From JAUVPB01 sp965223695 (GTDB taxonomy: Bacteria; Actinomycetota; Thermoleophilia; Gaiellales; Gaiellaceae), in assembly GCA_965223695.1 (NCBI GenBank), contig CBDCXJ010000025.1:1-64000 (forward strand): a stretch of 64,000 nucleotides of DNA. The letters run 5' to 3'. Both the position numbers and the translations under genes were made by a program. Positions 1-8,927 of the stretch are shown here, piece by piece. The notes beneath the pieces were generated by a model that did not search any database, was not told where the DNA came from, and saw nothing but the letters and a program-made list of their open reading frames with translations. Within the stretch, counting starts at the first letter, position 1. Each line of letters opens with the position of its first letter.

Positions 1-2006
1 TTGGCCATGTCGATGAAGTCGATAACGATGATTCCGCCAATGTCGCGAAGCCGGAGCTGACGGACGATCTCGCGCGACGCCTCGAGGTTGTTCTGCGTGA
101 TCGTGTCCTCGAGCGAGGTCGATGAGCCCCTGCTGCCGACGAACCGTCCGGTATTGACGTCGATGACGGTGAGCGCCTCGGCATAGTCGAACACGAGCGA
201 GCCGCCCGAGGGCAGTGGCACGTTTCGGTTCAGTGTCGAGCGGAGTGCCTTCTCGACGCCCTGACGCTGCATGATCGACTCTGCGGCCGCGTCGAGCTCG
301 ACGCGCGCGGCGAGCTCTGGCGATGTCCGCTTCAGGTAGCCGACGAGGCGCCTGTGCGTCTGCTCGTGGTCGACGACGAGGTGCTCGAAGTCGCGGATGA
401 ACAGGTCTCGGACGAGGCGGAGCGGCAGCTCGGCCTCGCGATAGACGAGCGTCGGCGGCTCGGCCCGATTCGACCGCCCGAGGATCGTCGCCCACAGCTT
501 GCGGAGCAACGCGAGGTCGCCTTCGAGCTCGCTCTCGCTCGCTCCCTCCGCCGCGGTGCGGACGATGATTCCGCCCTGGGGCAGCTCGAGGGCCTTGCAG
601 AGCTTCTTCAGGCGCTCGCGCTCCTCGTCTTCCAGCCGCCGCGAGATGCCGATTCCCTCGCCGTAGGGCACGAACACGACAAACCGTCCCGGTAGCGAGA
701 TCTCGGTGGTGAGCCTCGCGCCCTTGGTTCCCATCGGGTCCTTGACGGCCTGGACGAGTACCTCCTCGCCCCGCGCGATCAGATCCTGGATGCGGCGGCC
801 GCGCTTCTTGCGACCCTCTTCGCCCTCTGGTACGACGATCTCGCCGACGTACAGGAAGCCGTTACGCTCGAGGCCGATATCGACGAACGACGCCTCCATG
901 CCGGGAAGGACGTTGTCGACGATGCCCTTGTAGATGTTGCCGGCGACCGAGCGCTCTCCGCGCCGCTCGAGGTAGACCTCGACGACGGTGTCATCCTCGA
1001 TGACGGCGACGCGCTGCTCGCCGACGTCGACAGAGATGATCATCTCCTTGCGAACCTTCGCGGCCCGCGTCCGTTGCGTCGACGATCGTCGCGAGCGAGT
1101 CTTGGTCGGCTCGGCTGCGGCCGCCTTCTTGCCACGAGTCGCGGGTTTCTTCGCTGCGGCGGCCTTCTTCTTTGGCTCGGATGTCGACGCCCTCTTGCTC
1201 GAACTGGCGCGTCGGGACTTCTTCTTGGCCGGCGCTGCGCTCGCGTCGGTGGCCGACGCCGACTTCTTGGTCGCTTCCTTGCTCGCTGCTTGCTTGGCGG
1301 TCGCCGCCTTGCCGGCCGCTTTCTTGCCGGCCGCTTTCTTCTCGGCGGCCGTCTTCGCGTCGGCTGACTTGCCGGCTGCCCGCTTGCCGGTCGCGCGCTT
1401 TCTGCCACCCGCCGACTTCTGCTTTGCGACGGTCTCGGCCGCGGCCTCGTCGGGAACCGCTTCGCCCACCCTCTTGCGCGCACGCGGCTCCGTCACGGCC
1501 GTCGTGGTCTTGGCTCGGCCGCGCTTGGCCCTCGACGTCCTCGGCTTCGTGTCGCTCTCGGCTTTGCTCGGCGTCTCAGCTCCTGCGTCGGCGCTCTTCC
1601 CCGCGCTCGTCTTTCCCTGAGCGCTTGCCCCGCTTTTCGCTTTCGTCGTGGTCTTTCGGCGCCGGCCGGTCGATTTCTTCTTCGGCGGATCGTCGCCGTG
1701 TGCGCTGTCGCCGGCGGCTGTCGTCTCGTCACTCGAGGTGGCGGTAGACGCGCTCTTTCTGCGCCGGGAGCTCGAGCTAGCGGCCTTCTTGCGTGCGCGT
1801 GGCGGTGTGCCAGAGGGCGTCTTGGCCGCGGCGGCGGCAGCTCCTGGCGCCGCTTCGGACGCCGTGCCGCCAGATTCGGCGGTCGTCTTCTTCTTGCGCG
1901 AGCGCCGTCGGGTCGACGAGCGTGGTCGTGGTGGTGCCGGGCTAGCCGGCTCGGATGGGTCTTGAGCTGGTGCGCCGGCGGCTTGGTCGTCGGCGTCTGC
2001 GGTCAT
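1..2006 (-). CDS. rne: Rne/Rng-family ribonuclease (RNase E/G), 3' end outside window
   Basis: Endoribonuclease of RNA processing and decay. The ATG start is at 2006 and 668 codons are visible; the C-terminal part, where the zinc-link CPxC would lie, runs off position 1. The first ~320 residues are a low-complexity Ala/Lys/Ser/Thr/Arg-rich extension. The conserved body starts at about residue 322 (MIISVDVGEQRVAV), followed by an S1-like segment (ERRGERSVAGNIYKG, FVDIGLERNGFLYVGE). The metal-site region is present: DYAEALTVIDVNTGRFVG and, at the window edge, LRDIGGIIVIDFIDMA, which contain the two catalytic Asp of the family. It lies downstream of the rodA/mre operon on the same strand, 275 nt after the DUF697 gene. 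RNase E and RNase G cannot be separated without the C-terminus. Confidence 0.93.
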   Translation of the reverse strand, partial: MTADADDQAAGAPAQDPSEPASPAPPRPRSSTRRRSRKKKTTAESGGTASEAAPGAAAAAAKTPSGTPPRARKKAASSSSRRRKSASTATSSDETTAAGDSAHGDDPPKKKSTGRRRKTTTKAKSGASAQGKTSAGKSADAGAETPSKAESDTKPRTSRAKRGRAKTTTAVTEPRARKRVGEAVPDEAAAETVAKQKSAGGRKRATGKRAAGKSADAKTAAEKKAAGKKAAGKAATAKQAASKEATKKSASATDASAAPAKKKSRRASSSKRASTSEPKKKAAAAKKPATRGKKAAAAEPTKTRSRRSSTQRTRAAKVRKEMIISVDVGEQRVAVIEDDTVVEVYLERRGERSVAGNIYKGIVDNVLPGMEASFVDIGLERNGFLYVGEIVVPEGEEGRKKRGRRIQDLIARGEEVLVQAVKDPMGTKGARLTTEISLPGRFVVFVPYGEGIGISRRLEDEERERLKKLCKALELPQGGIIVRTAAEGASESELEGDLALLRKLWATILGRSNRAEPPTLVYREAELPLRLVRDLFIRDFEHLVVDHEQTHRRLVGYLKRTSPELAARVELDAAAESIMQRQGVEKALRSTLNRNVPLPSGGSLVFDYAEALTVIDVNTGRFVGSRGSSTSLEDTITQNNLEASREIVRQLRLRDIGGIIVIDFIDMA

Positions 2007-2281
2007 AAAGATGGTTGCACTCCTTCGGTAGCGAGGCGCCGGAGTCTGGCGCTCGCGTGGGCGCTCCTCGACGAGCGCTCGACGTTTGCCCGCACCGCGC
2101 GCGATGTGGCAGCGGTGCGTGGAGCCAAGCGCTGGCGCGCTCGCTCGCGGCACGAGGCAGGGTGTAGAGCGTCATGAAGCGTTGTTGTTGCCGGGGTTCC
2201 CGCTGGCCTGATGCAGGCTCGGTATGCCCGATTGCCTTACAGGCTAGCAACCGCGGCCGAGCACACCAAAGCGGGTGCCCC
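2007..2281. other. 275-nt gap between rne and the DUF697 gene
   Basis: No gene is supported here. It should hold the leader and any promoter of rne on the minus strand. No clear -35/-10 pair or terminator hairpin was recognised. Confidence 0.4.
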
Positions 2282-3103
2282 TCAGCGGCCGGCGGCTTCC
2301 GCGCGGAAGCGCCGCAGGGCAGCCTCACCGATCGCCGTCGTTCCGCTCAGCGCGACGCCACCCTTTATCGCCCGTCCCGGGCCCGGAAGCAGGCTCAGTG
2401 CCGCACGTGCAACCCCGCGCATGCCAAGGCTCGCGCCAACGACAGCCGCGAGCTCGACGAGACGGCGGGCGTCGAGCACGATTCCCTGTGCACCGGCCAG
2501 TCGCGCCACCATCCTGAGCTGGTTGATCGTCAACACCGGCAGATCGGCGCCCGGGACGATGGCGGCAGCGCCAACGAGCCCGTTGAGGCGCGCATAGTGA
2601 CGGATGATTGCCCGCGAGGATTGCTCGCGGAAGTGGGGGAGCGCACGCGCCAGGCGGTATGCGTCGCCCTTCGCTCCGATCGCGATGCGCTCGACGAGCG
2701 GGTCGAGTGCCCCCGATGCTGTCGCGGCCTTCACGCAGTCGGTAGCGAGCACATAGGGCACTTCGTCTCGATGCGCGGGAACCTCGGAGCCGAGAAGCGC
2801 TGCAACGCGGTGAACGCCTGCGCGCTCCGCCGCACGCAGCGTCTCCTCGTCGCGATCGGGCAGCGGCCACGCGTCAACGACGAGGACGAGCGTGGTAGAG
2901 CCAACGATGTCCGCTGCCCCGCGCTCGAGAACCGAGACGGCGCCTTCGGTATCGCCGGCGAGAAGCCCGGCGAGCTCGCCCGCGGGCCCACTCGCTCCGG
3001 CGACGGCGATCCGCGCGGGTGGCTTCGAGTTGACCTCGTCGAGCATTGCCTGTATCTGGCGCGCGTGGCGAAGCGCGAAGCTGGCGGTCGGCGTCGCGCT
3101 CAC
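2282..3103 (-). CDS. DUF697-like (YcjF-type) membrane-associated protein
   Basis: 273 aa, GTG start overlapping the rodA stop (GTGA), so it is probably translated by coupling as the last gene of the mre/rod operon. The middle and C-terminal half carries the pattern LPVLTINQLRMVARLAGAQG, then RLVELAAVVGASLGMRGVAR and GRAIKGGVALSGTTAIGEAALRRF. This fits DUF697, which is found C-terminally in Era-like GTPases, but no GTPase G1-G4 motifs are present. The N-terminal ~130 residues look Rossmann-like (ARIAVAGASG, STTLVLVVDAWPL). The role is unknown; location suggests a link to cell-wall elongation or division. Family assignment is by pattern only. Confidence 0.7.
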   Translation of the reverse strand: MSATPTASFALRHARQIQAMLDEVNSKPPARIAVAGASGPAGELAGLLAGDTEGAVSVLERGAADIVGSTTLVLVVDAWPLPDRDEETLRAAERAGVHRVAALLGSEVPAHRDEVPYVLATDCVKAATASGALDPLVERIAIGAKGDAYRLARALPHFREQSSRAIIRHYARLNGLVGAAAIVPGADLPVLTINQLRMVARLAGAQGIVLDARRLVELAAVVGASLGMRGVARAALSLLPGPGRAIKGGVALSGTTAIGEAALRRFRAEAAGR

Positions 3104-4302
3104 CGAAAACGCGCCCCGGGCTGCCGCGACAGACGCCCGCGCGCGTGGATCGCGAGCAGGACGCCGACCATCGCAAGACTCGCGAGCATCGAGCTACCTC
3201 CGTAGCTGAAGAGAGGCAGCGGGATGCCGACCACGGGTGCGATTCCCATGGTCATACCGACGTTGATGACGATCTGGAAGAGAAACGTTGCGACAATCGC
3301 ACCGGCGAGCACCGTCTGAAAGAGATTCGGCGCAAGCCCGATGATGCGCGCTCCGCGCCAGATGAGCAGCCCGTAGAGCAGGAGTAAGAGCCCGGCTCCG
3401 AGGAAGCCGCGCTGCTCGGCGAGCGAAGAGAAGACGAAATCGGTCGCGTGCTCGGGAAGGTAGAAGCCCGACGTCTGGCTCGCGTCCTCGGCGCCGCGCC
3501 CGGTCAGCCCCCCGGCGCCGACTGCGGTGATGGACTGGTTCACGTTGTAGGTCGAGCCAGTCGGGTCAGACCCCGGATCGAGGAAGCCGATCAGGCGATC
3601 CTCCTGGTACGGCTTGAGCACAGTCACGCCATTTGCTGGCAAGAGCCAGAGCACAGCCAGCGCGACACCGGCTGCCAGCACCCCGAGCACGATCAGAATC
3701 CGCAACTCGACGCCCGCGAAGAACAGCGCTGCGGCCACCGCAATGGCGAGCGCGAGAGACGTGCCGAAATCGGGTTCAACAAAGACCAGAAGCGCCGGCG
3801 GCGCCGCGGCCCCGAGCACAATGCCGACCCGCCTCCACCCGATTCCCTCGTCGATGCTCGACGCGAGAATCGACGCCGCAACGACGGCGAGCGACAGCTT
3901 GGCGAACTCGGACGGCTGGAAGTTGAAGAAGCCGAGATCGATCCAGCGGCGCGACTCGCGGATCGGCTCGGTCGTGAGAACAACGATGAGCAGAACCACG
4001 GTGGCGCCGTAGAGCGGCAGGCGCACTCGGCGCAGGACATCGGGATTGAGGCTCGCGAAGCCGACGAGCGCGACGCAGCCGAGACCGGTCGCCAGCGCCT
4101 GGCGCGAGAGGAAGAACGACGCGTCTCCGGGAATGTCGTCGGCCGTCACGCTGCCAATCACCCAGAGGCCGTATGCCACGAGCCCCGCGACGACCGCGAG
4201 CAGAACCAGGTCGAGCTGAAACACGTAGTGCGCTGCGACGGCGACCGGTCGGCTCGGCAGGTCACGCTGACGGACGAGCACTGATGCTTCGGGAGTCGCC
4301 AT
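3100..4302 (-). CDS. rodA: RodA, SEDS peptidoglycan glycosyltransferase
   Basis: 400 aa. Polymerises lipid II glycan strands during cell elongation together with the class B PBP encoded just upstream. The start is the ATG at 4302 (MATPEASVLVRQ), which overlaps the mrdA stop (ATGA); the open frame further upstream lies inside mrdA. Multiple hydrophobic segments fit the ~10-TM SEDS fold. The conserved extracellular motif LPEHATDFVFSSLAEQRGF contains the family's catalytic Asp, and GIPLPLFSYGGSSM is the C-terminal SEDS signature. RESRRWIDLGFFNFQPSEF is also typical. Operon position mreB-mreC-mreD-mrdA-rodA supports RodA rather than FtsW. Confidence 0.95.
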   Translation of the reverse strand: MATPEASVLVRQRDLPSRPVAVAAHYVFQLDLVLLAVVAGLVAYGLWVIGSVTADDIPGDASFFLSRQALATGLGCVALVGFASLNPDVLRRVRLPLYGATVVLLIVVLTTEPIRESRRWIDLGFFNFQPSEFAKLSLAVVAASILASSIDEGIGWRRVGIVLGAAAPPALLVFVEPDFGTSLALAIAVAAALFFAGVELRILIVLGVLAAGVALAVLWLLPANGVTVLKPYQEDRLIGFLDPGSDPTGSTYNVNQSITAVGAGGLTGRGAEDASQTSGFYLPEHATDFVFSSLAEQRGFLGAGLLLLLYGLLIWRGARIIGLAPNLFQTVLAGAIVATFLFQIVINVGMTMGIAPVVGIPLPLFSYGGSSMLASLAMVGVLLAIHARGRLSRQPGARFR

Positions 4303-6365
4303 CAGTCCGCCCGCCCTACGACGTTGCCGATGCCAACATCCTCGTCTGGGAGGTCGAAGCCAAAGTGCGCCTCGAAGACGTCGAGGGCGATCGGCGCGGC
4401 CGCCTGTCCACCCAGCCCGCCGTTCTCGACGAGCACGCATACCGCGAGGGTCGCCTCTTCGTCGACGACAGCCGGGCCGTAGCCGCACCACCAGGCCTGG
4501 TCGAAGAGGCCCTCGATGTCCGCGTCACTCTGCAGGTAGCCCTCGGGCAAGCGCTGGTACTTCTCGGCCGTGCCTGTCTTGCCGGCGATCGGTATCGGGT
4601 ATGAGCCGAACGTGCCCGACGAGGTGCCATACGACTTGTGGGTTGCCTCGAACAGCCCCTGCTTGACGAGCTCGATGTGCTCGGGATCGAGGCCGATTTC
4701 GACGGGCGACGCGGGCGTGAACCGTCGCAGCACGATCGGATCCGCGGGGTCGCTCCCCGTCTGCTCGACCTGTGCGACGAGGTGGGGCTGAACGAGCTTG
4801 CCGCCGTTGGCCAGCATGGCGTAGAAGCGGGTCATCTGGAGCGGCGTTACGAGCAGGTCGTCCTGTCCGATTGCGAGCGCGACCGAGCTGCCCGGCTTCC
4901 AGAGCCGGTCGACGGCGGTGAGGTAGTGCTGCTCGCGCCACTCGGGCGTCGGCAGCAAGCCCTCGCTCTCGGGCCCGATGTCGACGCCGGTCTTCTCGCC
5001 AAAACCCATCCGGCGGGCCCAGAACTGCAAAGGGCTACCGCGGTCGGGCGGCAGGTGGTAGAAGCGAAGGCCGAGGTCGTAGAAGAACGTGTCGCAGGAT
5101 TCGGCGAGCGCGAGCGAGAGGGTCAGCGGCTCGTCGCGCTCCTGCCAGTTCTTGAAGACCGTGCCGGCGACCTCCATCTCGCTCACGCAGTTGATGAGCT
5201 CCGCTGGCTTCAGAATCGGCGCCGAGGCGGTGGCGTTCAGCTCGGAGAGCGCCGCGAGCGCGGTCACCGGCTTGAACACCGAGCCGGGCGGGTACAGGCC
5301 CGAGACGGCGCGGTTGAGGCCGGGGAGGTTCTCGACAGCGTTGCCGAGCCGCGCAATCTTGGCCGTGTCGCGGGTTCCCGACCAGATACTCGGATCGAAG
5401 TCCGGGTATGAGGCGATCGCGCGGATCGCGCCGTTCCTCGGATCGAGCGCGACGACCGCGCCGCCGAAGGCGGCCCAGGCATCGTCGTCCAACTCCCTCG
5501 CGCGCACAATGCCGTCTCGTAGCGCCCGCTCGGTTGCGGCCTGGAGCTCGCCGTCGATCGTCAGCTTGAGTCGGTTTCCGCGTGTCGCGGGAACGCGGAG
5601 CGACCGCGCCGTAACGAGCTGGCCGAGGGCGTTGAAGCGCACATCCTCGAGACCCGGCTCGCCGCGCAGGAAGCGGTCGTAGCCCAGCTCGACGCCCGTC
5701 TTCCCGATCCGGTCGCCGAGCCCGTATTCGTCTGGATCCCGATCCTCGAGCTCCTCGGCCGAGATCTCGCCCACGTAGCCGACCATGTGCGCCGCGAGCC
5801 GCCGCTGCGGGTAGCGGCGGATCTCGGTGTCGACGACGCGCACGCCGGGGAAGTCGGCCTCGTGCTCGTCGATGTAATCGGGCTTGGGTGCCCGGACGAA
5901 GCGCTTGACGATGATCGGGGTGAGTGGGTCGTCGCGCACCTTGTCGATCAGCACCAGCAGGCGCCGCTCACGGACGTCGAGCAGCTCGCTCAGGCGACGA
6001 ACCACGCCTCGGAGCCGATCGGGCGGCACCTCGGCCGGCCAGAGCTGGACGATCGTTCCCGACGTGTTCTCGACGATGACCTTGCCCCGGACATCGACGA
6101 TCGTGCCCCGGCGCCCGTCGACGCGCGCTGTCCGGACCTGGTTCTCCTGCGCCGCGGCCAGGTACTCGTCGCCCGAGACGACCTGAAGCGCCCAGAGACG
6201 AAAGATCAGGACGGCGAAGAGGACGACTGCGAAGCCACCGAAGATCGCGATGCGCAGGCCAAGCCGGCGCGTCAGCCGAAACGGCGGCTCGACACGGGGG
6301 TCGCCCGGGAGGAAGGGGCCCCTACTCGGCAGCCGCCACCAGCTCCCGTGCAGATCGGGTCGCAA
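4302..6365 (-). CDS. mrdA: Penicillin-binding protein 2 (elongasome transpeptidase)
   Basis: 687 aa class B PBP; cross-links septation-independent peptidoglycan with RodA. A membrane anchor lies at about residues 38-60 (IAIFGGFAVVLFAVLIFRLW), followed by the pedestal domain (VDGRRGTIVDVRGKVI) and the transpeptidase domain. Active-site motifs: SxxK in PPGSVFKPVTAL (about residue 361), SxN-like SCDTFF (about 425) and KTG in AGKTGTAEKYQ (about 596). The start overlaps the 3' end of mreD by 44 nt. That is long but no better ATG/GTG was found before the membrane anchor, so the start is slightly uncertain. Confidence 0.95.
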   Translation of the reverse strand: MRPDLHGSWWRLPSRGPFLPGDPRVEPPFRLTRRLGLRIAIFGGFAVVLFAVLIFRLWALQVVSGDEYLAAAQENQVRTARVDGRRGTIVDVRGKVIVENTSGTIVQLWPAEVPPDRLRGVVRRLSELLDVRERRLLVLIDKVRDDPLTPIIVKRFVRAPKPDYIDEHEADFPGVRVVDTEIRRYPQRRLAAHMVGYVGEISAEELEDRDPDEYGLGDRIGKTGVELGYDRFLRGEPGLEDVRFNALGQLVTARSLRVPATRGNRLKLTIDGELQAATERALRDGIVRARELDDDAWAAFGGAVVALDPRNGAIRAIASYPDFDPSIWSGTRDTAKIARLGNAVENLPGLNRAVSGLYPPGSVFKPVTALAALSELNATASAPILKPAELINCVSEMEVAGTVFKNWQERDEPLTLSLALAESCDTFFYDLGLRFYHLPPDRGSPLQFWARRMGFGEKTGVDIGPESEGLLPTPEWREQHYLTAVDRLWKPGSSVALAIGQDDLLVTPLQMTRFYAMLANGGKLVQPHLVAQVEQTGSDPADPIVLRRFTPASPVEIGLDPEHIELVKQGLFEATHKSYGTSSGTFGSYPIPIAGKTGTAEKYQRLPEGYLQSDADIEGLFDQAWWCGYGPAVVDEEATLAVCVLVENGGLGGQAAAPIALDVFEAHFGFDLPDEDVGIGNVVGRAD

Positions 6366-6849
6366 CGGGGAACAGCTTCCGCACGACCCAGAACACCGGA
6401 TAGGCGATCAGAACGTTCAGCAGCACGGTCGGAAGGAAAGTTCGAACCAGGCTCGAGCCGAGCGCGATCGTGTCGTCGAGGAGCACAGTCACGAGCGCTG
6501 TCCCGGCGAAAAAGACGACGGTCGCGCCGACCGTCGCGATCGCAACACGCGCCGGCTGTGACGAGCGGATGCTCGTGGCCTCGCCGAACCAGCCGACCGA
6601 GTAGCCGACGAGGACGAACAGGAGCGAGGTGAGCCCGAGTGTCGAGAGCGACGCGATGTCGACGACGAGGCCAGCCCAGAAGCCGGCGAGCGCACCGAAC
6701 GCCGCGCCGCGGAGCAACGCGACCGCGACGAGTGTGCAGAGCAGCAGGTCGGCCGGCCCGTCGAAAGCCTCGAGCGGGTTAAGAACCGTGAGCTGCGCGA
6801 TCGCGGCAAGCAGGACGAGAGCCGCAGCCTTGAGAACATCGAGGCTCAT
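6322..6849 (-). CDS. mreD: MreD, rod-shape membrane protein
   Basis: 175 aa, very hydrophobic with about five membrane segments (VLKAAALVLLAAIAQLTVLN, LLFVLVGYSVGWFGE, VFFAGTALVTVLL, FLPTVLLNVLIAYPVFWVV). Starts with ATG at 6849, overlapping the mreC stop by 4 nt. MreD is the poorly conserved integral membrane member of the MreBCD morphogenetic complex. Identification rests on length, topology (GFWAGLVVDIASLSTLG is typical) and its place between mreC and mrdA. Confidence 0.9.
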   Translation of the reverse strand: MSLDVLKAAALVLLAAIAQLTVLNPLEAFDGPADLLLCTLVAVALLRGAAFGALAGFWAGLVVDIASLSTLGLTSLLFVLVGYSVGWFGEATSIRSSQPARVAIATVGATVVFFAGTALVTVLLDDTIALGSSLVRTFLPTVLLNVLIAYPVFWVVRKLFPVATRSARELVAAAE

Positions 6850-7784
6850 CGCCGCTCCCTGAGGATGATGACCTCTGTGAGGGCATCGAAGTCAACTGCC
6901 GGAACGATCTGCACACGCCAGTAGAGGTCGATGTCCTGCTGGCTCGCGCTGCGAACGGTGCCGATACGCAGATCGGGCGGGAACAACGATTCGAGGCCCT
7001 CCTGGCGCCAGCCTGCCGTCACGACGGGCTCGCCCACCTTCACCTCATCGTCCTTCGCGACGCGGTCGAACGTGAGCCCGGCGCCTGGACTGGAGCCGGC
7101 CTTGATGATGCCCGATGCCGCAGCGGCGTCGGTTCCAGTCACGGTGCTCGCCGACACGGCGATGCTCGGGTCGGTGAGAAGCCCGACCTTGGCGCTCGAG
7201 CGCGCCACCTCGATCACGAGGCCGACGAGGCCGTCGGGCGAGATGACTGCCGCGTTGCGGGCAACGCCCTGGTTGCTACCCGCGGCAACAACGATCTCCT
7301 GCCGAAACGGGTTCGACGGCACCTGGATGACGCGCGCCACGACGCTCCCGTAGTCGTCAGGGAAGGTCGGGCCGCGCCGGTAGTCGAGCGCGCGCTGGAC
7401 GCGCTCGAGCTCCTGCGCGGCCGTCTGGTTCGTCAGCACCTGGCCTCGCAGCAGCGCGATCTCGGCCTTCAGCAGCTCGTTCTCGGTCTCGGCATCGACG
7501 AGTCGCTCGACGTAGGCGTGCGCGTCGCGGAACGGGCGCGCGATGCGCTCGCCGGCGACGGTCAGTGGGTGCAATACGCTCGACGCGCCGCGCTGCGCCT
7601 CGTGAAGCGCACCGCCCTCGGCCTCACGCAGATAGACGGTCGCGAGGATCAGCGAGGCCAGAATCAGGCCAAGCGCGAGCAGCCGCCGCTGCGCCTGCGC
7701 GCTTGCCCGAGCGAAGCGTGAGGAGCCCTGACGCGGGTTCGGTCCAAGCGGGCGCGGCAGCCGTGCTGTGGGCTGGCGTGACAC
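6846..7784 (-). CDS. mreC: MreC, rod-shape determining protein
   Basis: 312 aa bitopic protein linking cytoplasmic MreB to RodA/PBP2. The N-terminal cytoplasmic tail is basic, followed by a membrane helix at about residues 35-52 (LLALGLILASLILATVYL), a short coiled coil (VERLVDAETENELLKAEIA) and the extracytoplasmic beta-domain (VVARVIQVPSNPFRQEIVVAAGSNQGVARNAAV, DGLVGLVIEVARSSAKVGLLTD). The C-terminus LYWRVQIVPAVDFDALTEV is characteristic. It lies 93 nt downstream of mreB and overlaps mreD. Confidence 0.95.
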   Translation of the reverse strand: MSRQPTARLPRPLGPNPRQGSSRFARASAQAQRRLLALGLILASLILATVYLREAEGGALHEAQRGASSVLHPLTVAGERIARPFRDAHAYVERLVDAETENELLKAEIALLRGQVLTNQTAAQELERVQRALDYRRGPTFPDDYGSVVARVIQVPSNPFRQEIVVAAGSNQGVARNAAVISPDGLVGLVIEVARSSAKVGLLTDPSIAVSASTVTGTDAAAASGIIKAGSSPGAGLTFDRVAKDDEVKVGEPVVTAGWRQEGLESLFPPDLRIGTVRSASQQDIDLYWRVQIVPAVDFDALTEVIILRERR

Positions 7785-7877
7785 GGGAACGGTTCATTTT
7801 ACGCCGTTCACCCCCCAACAGACCACCTCGGGTCGGCCGCTCGAGGCCGGTCGAGAATCGGCCGAGGCTGGCGCGGC

Positions 7878-8927
7878 TCAGACGAGCCGGCGCCGACCGT
7901 TGCGGCGCTTGGCGGAGCGATGGATCGCCTCGAACTCCTCGAGGCTTCGACCCGAGCCGACGGCTACGCATGTGAGCGGCGACTCGGCCACGTGCACCGG
8001 CATCTGTGTCTCGGTTCTGAGCCGCTCGTCGAGCCCCTGAAGCATTGCGCCTCCGCCCGCGAGGACGATGCCGCGATCCATGATGTCGGCCGCAAGCTCG
8101 GGCGGTGTCTTGTCGAGCGTCGACTTGATCGCGTCGATGATCTGGCACACGGGCTCGTCGAGCGCACGACGGACCTCGCCGCCCGAGAGCACGACGGTCT
8201 TGGGGAGCCCGGTCAGCATGTCGCGGCCGCGAACTTCGGCCTGCGCCGCGTCGCCGGTCGAGTACGCGGACCCGATCTCGAGCTTGACCTCCTCGGCCGT
8301 CTGCTGACCGACCAGGAGCTTGTACTCCTTCTTGGCGTGGTTGATCACGGCTTCGTCCATCTCGTCGCCCCCGACCCGGATCGACTGCGAGACGACGATT
8401 CCGCCGAGCGAGATGACCGCGACCTCGGTCGTGCCGCCCCCGACGTCGACGATCATGTTCCCGGTCGGCTCCGAAACGGGCAAGCCGGCGCCGATCGCGG
8501 CCGCCATCGGTTCCTCAATCAGATAGGCAGCGCGCGCTCCGGCCGAGAGCGTTGCCTCCTCGACGGCACGCTTCTCGACGCCTGTCACGCCGCTGGGCAC
8601 GCAGACGACGACGCGTGGGTGCGCGAGCCGGCTGCCATTGGCCTTGTGGATGAAGTGACGCAGCATCTGCTCGGTCACGTCGAAGTCGGCGATCACGCCG
8701 TCCTTGAGCGGGCGGATCGCTGTGATCGTTCCCGGCGTGCGCCCGAGCATGCGTTTGGCTTCGACGCCGACGGCGTGGACTTCGCCGACCCGCTGGTCGA
8801 TCGCCACTACCGAGGGCTCCGAGAGCACGATGCCGCGCCCGCGCACGTAGACGAGCGTGTTGGCGGTCCCGAGATCGACCGCCATGTCCCGCGCGCCAAA
8901 GCCGCTCATGCGGCGTAGTAGCGACAT
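7878..8927 (-). CDS. mreB: MreB, actin-like cell-shape protein
   Basis: 349 aa, full length. Forms membrane-associated filaments that guide the elongasome. Actin-fold ATPase motifs are present: phosphate 1 DLGTANTLVYVRGRG, phosphate 2 MIVDVGGGTTEVAVISLGGIV, and the adenosine motif IVLAGGGAML. The N-terminal MSLLRRMSGFGARDM may serve as a membrane-binding amphipathic helix. First gene of the mreBCD-mrdA-rodA operon on the minus strand; its promoter must lie in the sequence above 8927, which borders the accessory region. Confidence 0.97.
   Translation of the reverse strand: MSLLRRMSGFGARDMAVDLGTANTLVYVRGRGIVLSEPSVVAIDQRVGEVHAVGVEAKRMLGRTPGTITAIRPLKDGVIADFDVTEQMLRHFIHKANGSRLAHPRVVVCVPSGVTGVEKRAVEEATLSAGARAAYLIEEPMAAAIGAGLPVSEPTGNMIVDVGGGTTEVAVISLGGIVVSQSIRVGGDEMDEAVINHAKKEYKLLVGQQTAEEVKLEIGSAYSTGDAAQAEVRGRDMLTGLPKTVVLSGGEVRRALDEPVCQIIDAIKSTLDKTPPELAADIMDRGIVLAGGGAMLQGLDERLRTETQMPVHVAESPLTCVAVGSGRSLEEFEAIHRSAKRRNGRRRLV

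Noticed and set aside
7920..8918. 332-codon plus-strand open frame
   Set aside because: Antisense to mreB, which has complete actin-fold motifs.
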